Source: Nitrospirota bacterium
GTDB lineage: Bacteria; Nitrospirota; Thermodesulfovibrionia; Thermodesulfovibrionales; Magnetobacteriaceae
Direction of reading: 5' to 3'
DNA: 9,757 nucleotides
Assembly: GCA_015232165.1 (NCBI GenBank)
Contig: JADGAE010000050.1
Coordinates: 1 to 9,757 of the forward strand
Below are positions 1-6,530 of the stretch, in pieces. The notes under the pieces were generated by a model. That model did not search any database. It had not been told where the DNA came from and saw only the letters and a list, made by a program, of their open reading frames with translations. Numbering within the stretch: the stretch's first letter is position 1; each line of letters begins with the position of its first letter. Both the position numbers and the translations under genes were made by a program.

Positions 1-13
1 ATCTAATATTTTT

Positions 14-29
14 CAATCAGCAATGATTG
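14..29. other. Short perfect hairpin with GNRA tetraloop
   Basis: CAATCA and TGATTG form a perfect 6-bp stem around a GCAA loop when read on the plus strand. No T-tract follows on either strand (T-rich before it on plus, A-rich after it on minus), so it is not a usual terminator. It would lie in the 5' leader of a transcript made leftward from the minus-strand promoter at 43-72. A role there is inference only. No gene could be assigned to positions 1-94. Confidence 0.25.
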
Positions 30-42
30 GCTAAGATGTAAA

Positions 43-72
43 ATGATACTCAATTGCAGCAACTCTTGTCAA
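43..72 (-). promoter_or_regulatory. Leftward sigma70-like promoter
   Basis: On the minus strand a perfect -35 box TTGACA (67-72) is followed after an 18-nt spacer by the -10 box TATCAT (43-48), five of six matches to consensus. Transcription would start near position 36 and run left out of the window, so the gene it serves is not visible. It is back to back with the thiS promoter at 95-124. Its -35 box lies in the loop of the inverted repeat at 52-85. Not tested; called from consensus match alone. Confidence 0.45.
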
Positions 73-88
73 CAGGGCTGCAATTTTT
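52..88. promoter_or_regulatory. 9-bp inverted repeat: operator or terminator
   Basis: AATTGCAGC (52-60) and GCTGCAATT (77-85) are perfect inverted arms 16 nt apart, and the right arm runs into five T residues (84-88). Read on the plus strand this has the form of a rho-independent terminator that would stop transcription arriving from the left. The arms also sit between two divergent promoters and enclose the minus-strand -35 box, which is how a dimeric repressor or activator site is often placed. The sequence alone does not decide between these readings. The minus strand has no T-tract after the stem. Confidence 0.4.
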
Positions 89-94
89 CGTCGG

Positions 95-124
95 TTGACA
101 TTTTCTCCGGCGGTTTCGGATAAT
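95..124 (+). promoter_or_regulatory. thiS promoter, sigma70-like
   Basis: A perfect -35 box TTGACA (95-100), an 18-nt spacer and a -10 box GATAAT (119-124, five of six to consensus) directly precede thiS. The expected start of transcription, about seven nt after the -10 box, is at or next to the A of the thiS ATG at 131. That leaves little or no 5' untranslated leader and no room for a Shine-Dalgarno site. The TTG at 95 opens the same frame, but it is the -35 box and not a believable start codon. Confidence 0.5.
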
Positions 125-130
125 AGAGTC

Positions 131-331
131 ATGCGGATTAAGTTAAACGGCGATGATTTCGTATTTGAGGGCGGCGGTAGCGTTGCGCAGTTGCTTCAGG
201 CCATCGGGGTACAATCACAGGCGGTGGCCGTAGAGGTGAACCTGCATATCGTCAGGCGCTCCGAATATCCGAGACACGAAATAAAAGAAGGCGATTCCGT
301 GGAGGTTGTCAATTTCGTTGGCGGCGGGTAA
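131..331 (+). CDS. thiS: ThiS-family sulfur carrier protein
   Basis: A 66-residue ubiquitin-fold sulfur carrier. In the family the C-terminal glycine is adenylated by ThiF, converted to a thiocarboxylate, and donates sulfur to ThiG for the thiazole ring of thiamine. Visible hallmarks are the opening MRIKLNG strand, VAVEVN (residues 32-37), the EGDSVEVV segment (53-60), and the obligatory GG terminus, here VGGG at 63-66. The length is normal for ThiS. The ATG at 131 is chosen because it begins the conserved first strand; a start at TTG 95 would add residues encoded by the promoter. No Shine-Dalgarno motif is visible and the promoter geometry suggests a leaderless message. No thiG, thiF or thiH lies to the right, so the gene is probably monocistronic here and could also serve another sulfur-transfer pathway. 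It converges with the methyltransferase gene. Confidence 0.88.
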   Translation: MRIKLNGDDFVFEGGGSVAQLLQAIGVQSQAVAVEVNLHIVRRSEYPRHEIKEGDSVEVVNFVGGG

Positions 332-463
332 GGGGTGTCGGAGTTGAGAGCGGCAATGTTGGTCGGGGCAAGGCTGGGAAATGGACAGTCTTAAGAGCGG
401 ACCGCTTTGGCTTTTGAAGCGTAGTCGACTGCCATCGCTGTGTACGTTCTTGCCATTTCTTCT
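332..463. other. Convergent intergenic gap with weak stem-loop
   Basis: This stretch separates the convergent thiS and methyltransferase genes. The only structure seen is AGCGG-a-CCGCT around 396-406, followed on plus by TTTGGCTTTT (406-415), a weak candidate terminator for thiS with a very tight loop. On minus a 21-codon open frame (456 to 391) follows the methyltransferase stop, but it has no convincing ribosome site and no recognisable protein. Confidence 0.2.
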
Positions 464-1132
464 TTAGGTGCCCAGTAGTAGTGGAGATTGTATTAGCAGT
501 TGACTGTTGCCTTCCTTGACGGCCTCGATGAGGACCATTACGGCTCCGGAGTTGACGTCGGGGTGAATGAACCGGACGGTGGCCACGGAGAACCTGTGTC
601 TTGCCAGGACATCGATAACCTCTATGAACCTGCCGGGGTGATGTATGAAACAGAACCGTCCCTTGCCCCTTAACAGATAAAAGGCTGCCTGCACCAGTTC
701 CGGGAGGGTGAGTATGACCTCGTGTCGGGCGATGGCCTTTTCCTCAAAGGGGTTGAGTTTGCCGGTGCCGACCTTCCTGAACGGGGGATTTGATACCACC
801 AGGTCAAAGGTGTTGGCCTGCATGTGCTTGGATACATCCCTGATGTCGATGTTGGCAACCGTCACGCGGTCGCTGAGTTCGTTGATGGCGATGTTTTTGA
901 CGCAGAGGGCTGCCGGTTCCTCCTGGACCTCTATCAGCTCGACGTGGGAGTCTGCAAAGCGCCTGGCGAGGACTATCCCGATGATCCCTGAGCCTGCCCC
1001 GAGGTCTGCAATGCGCCGCGGGTATTTGACCCCAACAAAGTCCGTCAGCAGGAGGGCATCGCATGAAAACCGGTATCCTCCAACCCGCTGGTATATCTTA
1101 ACGTCCCTTACGACGTCGAGGCTTAAGTCCAT
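464..1132 (-). CDS. trmN6: TrmN6-like N6-adenine methyltransferase
   Basis: A 222-residue class I SAM-dependent methyltransferase of the COG4123/TrmN6 group, whose characterised members methylate N6 of A37 in tRNA1(Val). Numbering here is from ATG 1132. It shows the family opening KIYQ..GYRFSCDALLL (13-29), the SAM-binding motif I DLGAGSG (43-49), the acidic end of the next strand (ELIE, 65-68), and SNPPF (114-118), the (N/D/S)PP(Y/F) motif of N6-adenine methyltransferases. RHE (136-138) and HHPGRF (164-169) also match the family. There is no target-recognition domain of the kind carried by DNA restriction methyltransferases, so a tRNA or other RNA substrate is most likely. The frame is open back to TTG 1135, but ATG 1132 is the better start. 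Its first 35 nt overlap the AIPR gene in another frame and it lacks a clear Shine-Dalgarno site, so translation is probably coupled to AIPR. Confidence 0.8.
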   Translation of the reverse strand: MDLSLDVVRDVKIYQRVGGYRFSCDALLLTDFVGVKYPRRIADLGAGSGIIGIVLARRFADSHVELIEVQEEPAALCVKNIAINELSDRVTVANIDIRDVSKHMQANTFDLVVSNPPFRKVGTGKLNPFEEKAIARHEVILTLPELVQAAFYLLRGKGRFCFIHHPGRFIEVIDVLARHRFSVATVRFIHPDVNSGAVMVLIEAVKEGNSQLLIQSPLLLGT

Positions 1133-2828
1133 CAATCACTGGATTGTTATCACGGTCAATCTGGTTGAGTTTCTCAATGAGATCGCCGCGACGAAACGTT
1201 GCTGAAAGCTGTTGAGCAGACAGTTGTGGATCTGCATATAGTTTTTTTAGTGCCTTGTCCACTGCATCAACGGCACGTTCAAAGTACTGTTGCACGTTCC
1301 GTTCAAATAATCGCCTGGAGTCATCAAATCTTTTGTGTGTCAAATCCTGTAAGCTGCCTCCTAAGTCCTGTAACAGGTATTTTCCCATCTGCATGGCAAT
1401 AAAACATGAGGCATAGCGGACAAATAGCGGGGCATCCTCCGGTGGTCTTTTCCTTTTGTTTTCGGCGTAACGATAGATGAGGGTTGCGATGATCACTTGG
1501 ACACCGGTTAGATCATCCGTGAAGATTGTGTTATACAGTTTTCCAAAATGCTCCCTGGTAAAGAATTTAGCCTGATGAGGTTTTTGTCTCCAAACTGACA
1601 GGATGGCCTCAGCGGCCACACTGGAAGTTATCTCCGTTGACTTTGCCTGTGCGTCCATTCGCTTGCGACGATAGGAAAACTCCAGTTGAGCGATATCCGT
1701 TTCAAGACGCCTTTGCGTTTTATCATTGGCCCGTAGATCAGGGAGTTCGACAGGGTTTTGACTATTGGTTGCCAATGTGATATTGCTGACAAGGTCTTCG
1801 TTCTCACTAGGGAGTTGATATAGTCTGATCAGTACATAGGCACCATAAGGTTGTTGTTCGTATTTTATATCTTTTAAGGTCTTAAAGATAGTCATACACG
1901 TCTGGCCGCCGTTGATTATCTGGAGGTTTTCCACTTGTACTTTGTAGTCTCCGCGTTGCATCTTATTGTAGGAGAATTTATCGCAGGTAAGTGTGATACC
2001 GTTGTTATAGAAATAGAAATTGCCACAGTCTTCCGTATTTTTAATAGTATCTCGGATTGCCTCATTAACCCTGTTTCCGACAAGACCGAGATAGCGTCGT
2101 ATGTTTCGTTCCAGCAGACGTTCTCCATGTTTGTCTATTAGGCCGGCGATCTCTGTTATTGCAATCCTGCCAACCAGCACCCGGACAAACTCAATATCTT
2201 CCGTAATAATGCTGCCGGCAAGCTGAATATTGTCATTGACCTTCTTTGTACTTTGCAGGATTGTCAAGAGGTGATCATGATTGACGTGTTCCCAACTAAC
2301 CTGGTCTACAAAAGCAGCTCTCTGGATGTATTCCTCGCCAACCTCATTCCATTTGAGGCCGTTATTGCAGACAAACACCTTGACCTGAGGTATGTAACCA
2401 TCCTTAACAAGAGAACGAACCTCCTCCACCTTAACGGTCAAAGAAGGGTTGGTATACTTAAGCGGTAAACTCGGATCAAAAATACATCCTATAGCGTTAG
2501 TAAGTTTCAATATCCCGGTTTCCGGGAAATTTGCGTCCGCTTCAAGATTACGTTTGTATTTCCCTTGAAAAAGCCTGACGAGAAACTCACCTTCGTGCTC
2601 TTCAGAGATATGGATCGCATCTATGCCAAAATCCCCTCCGCCTTCGGTCAGACATTCAAACGCCTCATCATCGGTCATATTCAACATTGTCTTAACACAC
2701 AAATAGACAAAGGCCAAGGAAGTAAGCCTTTCTTCATCAACAATCCCCAACTCATCCCTTGCACGGTCTCTGATCTCATTGCAGATGCCCACGAGTCTTT
2801 GATCAATGATTGCCGCACTGATATTCAT
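1098..2828 (-). CDS. AIPR-family (abortive infection) protein
   Basis: A 576-residue protein of the AIPR family (Pfam PF10592), named from abortive-infection phage-resistance proteins. The central and C-terminal family motifs are clear: NIRRYLG (242-248), FYFYNNGITL (271-280), QIINGGQT (303-310) and the ITLATNSQNPV region (350-360). The N-terminal region has GGGDFGIDAIHI (63-74) followed by LFQGKYK (86-92), the spacing of a Mrr-like PD-(D/E)xK nuclease core with D70 and Q88-x-K90 as candidate metal-binding/catalytic residues. No signal peptide or membrane segment is seen, so it should be cytoplasmic. The start is well fixed by a strong Shine-Dalgarno AAGGAGGA (2835-2842) six nt before ATG. 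The last 11 codons and stop are read from the start of the methyltransferase gene, giving a basic tail (RRRKGR). It follows the palindromic element at 2877-2965 and sits among housekeeping genes, which fits acquisition by transfer. A defence role is inferred from the family. Confidence 0.85.
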   Translation of the reverse strand: MNISAAIIDQRLVGICNEIRDRARDELGIVDEERLTSLAFVYLCVKTMLNMTDDEAFECLTEGGGDFGIDAIHISEEHEGEFLVRLFQGKYKRNLEADANFPETGILKLTNAIGCIFDPSLPLKYTNPSLTVKVEEVRSLVKDGYIPQVKVFVCNNGLKWNEVGEEYIQRAAFVDQVSWEHVNHDHLLTILQSTKKVNDNIQLAGSIITEDIEFVRVLVGRIAITEIAGLIDKHGERLLERNIRRYLGLVGNRVNEAIRDTIKNTEDCGNFYFYNNGITLTCDKFSYNKMQRGDYKVQVENLQIINGGQTCMTIFKTLKDIKYEQQPYGAYVLIRLYQLPSENEDLVSNITLATNSQNPVELPDLRANDKTQRRLETDIAQLEFSYRRKRMDAQAKSTEITSSVAAEAILSVWRQKPHQAKFFTREHFGKLYNTIFTDDLTGVQVIIATLIYRYAENKRKRPPEDAPLFVRYASCFIAMQMGKYLLQDLGGSLQDLTHKRFDDSRRLFERNVQQYFERAVDAVDKALKKLYADPQLSAQQLSATFRRGDLIEKLNQIDRDNNPVIDGLKPRRRKGR

Positions 2829-2876
2829 TGTACTTCCTCCTTATGTTTATTACCGCAAGGTATCCTCTTAAAAAAG

Positions 2877-2965
2877 CATGGTAAAATGGGGTCAAGGGGG
2901 CCGGCCCCCTTGCGGGGGAGGTCTGAGGAGGGGGTGGAACCGCCCTCCTTCTTTCTTTTACCATG
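2877..2965. repeat. 89-bp GC-rich palindromic element, MITE/REP-like
   Basis: The ends are a perfect 10-bp inverted repeat, CATGGTAAAA (2877-2886) and TTTTACCATG (2956-2965). Inside lies a perfect 20-bp palindrome centred on GGCC (2893-2912). A competing stem CCCCC-TTGC-GGGGG (2905-2918) overlaps it and reads as a GCAA tetraloop hairpin on minus. A third imperfect hairpin lies between GGAGGGGG and CCCTCC (about 2928-2948). The element is non-coding, far more GC-rich than the AT-rich sequence just outside, and occupies the gap between the HDOD and AIPR genes. The form is that of a non-autonomous mobile palindrome. A flanking target duplication is not obvious. Confidence 0.5.
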
Positions 2966-2966
2966 A

Positions 2967-2999
2967 AATATAAAGAAGATACATCGCAAGCTACTTGCG
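2967..2999 (-). terminator. Possible terminator of the HDOD operon
   Basis: On the minus strand CGCAAG-TAG-CTTGCG (2985-2999) forms a 6-bp stem whose loop is the HDOD stop codon, followed by a T-rich run (TCTTCTTTATATTT, within 2967-2980). The stem is short and the T-run is interrupted, so termination would be weak. The adjoining palindromic element could contribute further structure. Confidence 0.3.
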
Positions 3000-4586
3000 T
3001 TTGTATTTTATAGCCAGGATTGCCTGGTCGCGGAGGGTCTTGAGGTAGCGCAGGGTTGTCGGGCTTATGTTGAGGTCTCCCGGCGTGTCTTTGTCCATGT
3101 AGATTACACCTATGGGCATCTTGCTTATTATGATCGGCATGAGGATAAACGTCTCCACATCAACAAGCCTCACAAACCATTGCGGAAGGCGCAGCTTTAT
3201 GCGTCTGTCGTTGATGTCGTTTACGAGCAGGTCCATGTCCTTGTTTATCGCCGTATTAAATACGTCATCAGAGGTACCATCCATAGTAAAACGGAAGTTC
3301 TTCATTATCACAAAGACGTTGTCGCCAAAGCCAAACCTGGCTTCCATGATATTATCACGCGGACTCTTGATACATATGATTACACGCTTAAAGCCAAGGC
3401 CGCGAAACATGATCTCAAGGATCATCCTTAACATATCGTTGAGTGTAAATTCATCGATGAGGGTGTTTGCCACCTCCTGAATGCCCCGAAGAAGCAAAGA
3501 CTCTGATGACTCCTTTGTCGTCCCGCCACCCATGTTTACGCTGCACTCCAATAGGTGTATGCCACCTATGTCCTTATAACTCTCTTCTTTTGCTGGCATA
3601 GGGGGTTGTCCCTCCTCGGATTTCTCCGGTTTCTCTATCTTTGTAAAACTCAACAACTGCTTGGCCATCCTTATAAAAGTAACATCATTGAGTTCAATGT
3701 TATAGGCGGATGCGTATTCATGTATCTCCTTTAGCGATGCCGTCACTATAGCGGTGATATCTGCCGTTGCAAGGGTAAAGCAGTTCCTGTAACGGTGCAT
3801 AAGAGAGCCTAACGCCTTATCCCAAATCTCGGCAGAGTTGGCCGACCTGGTGATCAAGTAACAGAGCTCGTTTGAAAAGCTCACAAATGCCTTCAACACG
3901 TCCTCCGCCTCTGTTGGTTTGGGGATGCTTGTCTGTGGGACCCTGTTCATGCTGTGTATTATCTGATTGGGCAGGTGCCATTGTTTGGCCAGCTCGATAC
4001 CGAGGTTTTCGTATGATATCCCAAGAACCGTGTAGGAGGCCCTCTTTTCATCATCCCCGGTCTTTGCCATCAATTCCCTGACCTTTTTGCTCTCAGTGGG
4101 CAGATAGTAGGTTGCCACGATCTTGCCAAGGTCAAAGAATATGCCGCACAAAAACGCCTCCTCCACCTTCTTGTTATCCAGGGTTGATGCCAGCTTCCTC
4201 GATACCACCGCGCCTATGAAGTTGTTTATCAACGCACTGCGAAGTTCACGTGCAAGGTTCTTGTCTTTCAGGTTCTCAAACAACATCAGCGACAGGGCGG
4301 CGTTGCGTATGTGGTCCAGACCAAGTATGTAGACCGCCCGTGAGATCGTTGTAATCTTGCCGCTGTGCTGCGTATTTATGTAGTACACCGTGTTGACCAT
4401 CCTCAGTATCTTGTTTGTCAGGGCAAAGTCCTGCAGGATTGTGTCGGTCAACTCCGTTATTGTCGCGTCACTTTCGCGCGATGCCTGTTTACTGACCAGG
4501 CTGATGGTGTGAGACATTACCGGAAGCTCATTGCCCTCCTGGATATTCCTCCTCAACTCAACAAGCGTCTCTTCCTTGGTTCTCAT
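2991..4586 (-). CDS. HDOD-GAF domain signalling protein
   Basis: A 531-residue cytoplasmic protein. Residues about 15-215 form an HDOD domain: ELPVMSHTISLV (20-31), DFALTNKILRMVN (53-65), ISRAVYILGLDHIRN (81-95) and CGIFFDLGKIV (147-157). The last of these is where true HD phosphohydrolases have HD; here it is FD, so no metal-dependent hydrolase activity is expected, as usual for HDOD. A variable linker rich in K, E and P (about 316-365) leads to a GAF-like sensor domain (about 366-527) ending in MPIIISKMPIGVIYMDKD and a final helix. HDOD proteins take part in signalling and regulation of motility, biofilm or stress responses, often as scaffolds; the ligand and partner here are unknown. The ATG overlaps the stop of the preceding membrane-protein gene (ATGA) and has GAAGGA (4592-4597) five nt upstream, so the two are translationally coupled and probably work together. 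Confidence 0.85.
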   Translation of the reverse strand: MRTKEETLVELRRNIQEGNELPVMSHTISLVSKQASRESDATITELTDTILQDFALTNKILRMVNTVYYINTQHSGKITTISRAVYILGLDHIRNAALSLMLFENLKDKNLARELRSALINNFIGAVVSRKLASTLDNKKVEEAFLCGIFFDLGKIVATYYLPTESKKVRELMAKTGDDEKRASYTVLGISYENLGIELAKQWHLPNQIIHSMNRVPQTSIPKPTEAEDVLKAFVSFSNELCYLITRSANSAEIWDKALGSLMHRYRNCFTLATADITAIVTASLKEIHEYASAYNIELNDVTFIRMAKQLLSFTKIEKPEKSEEGQPPMPAKEESYKDIGGIHLLECSVNMGGGTTKESSESLLLRGIQEVANTLIDEFTLNDMLRMILEIMFRGLGFKRVIICIKSPRDNIMEARFGFGDNVFVIMKNFRFTMDGTSDDVFNTAINKDMDLLVNDINDRRIKLRLPQWFVRLVDVETFILMPIIISKMPIGVIYMDKDTPGDLNISPTTLRYLKTLRDQAILAIKYKRK

Positions 4587-5350
4587 TGTAATCCTTCAAA
4601 TGTAAAATTCCTCTTACTTATGCCTGTATCAAATTCCTTGACTTTTTTATCAAGGGCATTGTTCTCCATGTCGAGTATCGTCACGTACTTTTCAAGCTCC
4701 ATTGCGCTGTGAGCAAACTCATTGAGCATACCATGTACGACCTTTGATTTTTCCGCCGCCGACTTGTAACGCTCATTTACCCTGGCGTTAAGCTGTATGA
4801 TGGCCTTGAATCTGTTCAGGATACCGGAGATGGTGTCTTTATAGCCCATAAGTACCACGTTATATCCTTTAAGGTTGGTTATCATCTTACCGTGTTTTTG
4901 CAGTTCCTCGCTGTAGAGCGATATGAGTATCTTTTGCTTATGTATGGTCGTATCGCAGTCGTTTTCCTGGACTGCAATCTTGCCGTCCTGTTCTTTTATG
5001 ACCCTTTTAAACCCCTCAAATGCCTTGTCCCACAGCTCCAGGTTACAGAGGTCCTGACTCTTGATGACCTTGACGACGGCGTTGAGGTGGTCAATCATGA
5101 GCAGTTGCAGGTCCTTTATAAGGATCATCTTGGGGTTTTGTTTCATTTTTTCGTTGGTTGTTTCCACCTCTTTTTGGGTCTGCCGCAACTGTTGCAACAG
5201 GAAGTCCTGCAACGCCTCCATCTCCATCTCCTGCATGGCCTCCACCTCAAGATAGCTCTTATACTTAAAATAGTAAAATACACTCAGACCTATAAATAAT
5301 AATAACAACTCTATAATATAAATAAAAACTATGAGATTTAACTTTATCAT
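4583..5350 (-). CDS. Membrane-anchored coiled-coil protein, unknown
   Basis: A 255-residue protein from ATG 5350 that I do not recognise. It begins with a strongly hydrophobic segment (about residues 5-28, rich in L, I, F and Y) that looks like an uncleaved membrane anchor. The rest is highly charged and helical, with heptad-like stretches at about 33-70 and 165-240, and residues that suggest long coiled coils. The frame is open back to TTG 5401, which would add 17 residues (GGG, PLP) encoded by the GC-rich hairpin; I favour the ATG because the added part reads as hairpin-derived low complexity. The stop overlaps the HDOD start (ATGA), so the pair is one translational unit. A plausible inference is that it tethers or senses at the membrane for the HDOD-GAF protein. 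It lacks recognisable methyl-accepting, HAMP or kinase motifs. Confidence 0.65.
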   Translation of the reverse strand: MIKLNLIVFIYIIELLLLFIGLSVFYYFKYKSYLEVEAMQEMEMEALQDFLLQQLRQTQKEVETTNEKMKQNPKMILIKDLQLLMIDHLNAVVKVIKSQDLCNLELWDKAFEGFKRVIKEQDGKIAVQENDCDTTIHKQKILISLYSEELQKHGKMITNLKGYNVVLMGYKDTISGILNRFKAIIQLNARVNERYKSAAEKSKVVHGMLNEFAHSAMELEKYVTILDMENNALDKKVKEFDTGISKRNFTFEGLQ

Positions 5351-5368
5351 AAGCCTACGTAAATACTT

Positions 5369-5390
5369 GGGGAGGGGCAGTCCCCCCCCC
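5369..5390. repeat. GC hairpin with nine-C homopolymer
   Basis: GGGG-A-GGGG (5369-5377), a CAGT loop (5378-5381) and an uninterrupted run of nine C (5382-5390) fold into a very stable 9-bp stem with one A-C mismatch on plus or one G-U pair on minus. It lies in the 90-nt gap between ilvC and the membrane-protein gene. Neither strand has a T-tract after the stem, so it is not a standard terminator, though it could slow polymerase or protect RNA ends. Its GC-rich palindromic character resembles the element at 2877-2965, but I see no shared longer sequence. Confidence 0.5.
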
Positions 5391-5440
5391 ACACTTACCA
5401 AAACCTTTAACCAATCGTTTCAGACTCTTTTTTAAAGACG

Positions 5441-6463
<1,023 letters not shown>

Positions 6464-6501
6464 CTAAACCTCCATTATTGTTTTTTATATACACGTTCGT
6501 G

Positions 6502-6530
6502 ATTCTATCTTAAAGTCCCAACCAATTCAA
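6502..6530 (-). promoter_or_regulatory. Candidate ilvC promoter
   Basis: On minus, TTGAAT (6525-6530, four of six) and TAGAAT (6502-6507, five of six) are separated by exactly 17 nt. Transcription would begin near 6495, giving a leader of about 38 nt before the ilvC ATG. The -35 box overlaps the fabD stop codon. No attenuator, T-box or leader peptide is visible in the short gap. Confidence 0.35.

Noticed and set aside
1..94. Thiamine pyrophosphate riboswitch upstream of thiS
   Set aside because: The conserved CUGAGA-type core is not present and the predicted transcript starts at about 131, leaving no leader.
95..130. N-terminal extension of thiS from TTG 95
   Set aside because: The added codons consist of the promoter, and the conserved family start is at ATG 131.
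391..456. A 21-codon minus-strand frame just after the methyltransferase stop
   Set aside because: No convincing ribosome site, no recognisable sequence, and short enough to occur by chance.
708..1205. 165-codon plus-strand frame
   Set aside because: Lies antisense to the methyltransferase and AIPR genes, with no family resemblance; a shadow of real coding sequence.
2565..2966. 133-codon plus-strand frame running into the palindromic element
   Set aside because: Antisense to AIPR; its last part is the translated palindrome (SRGPAPLRGRSEEG), not a protein.
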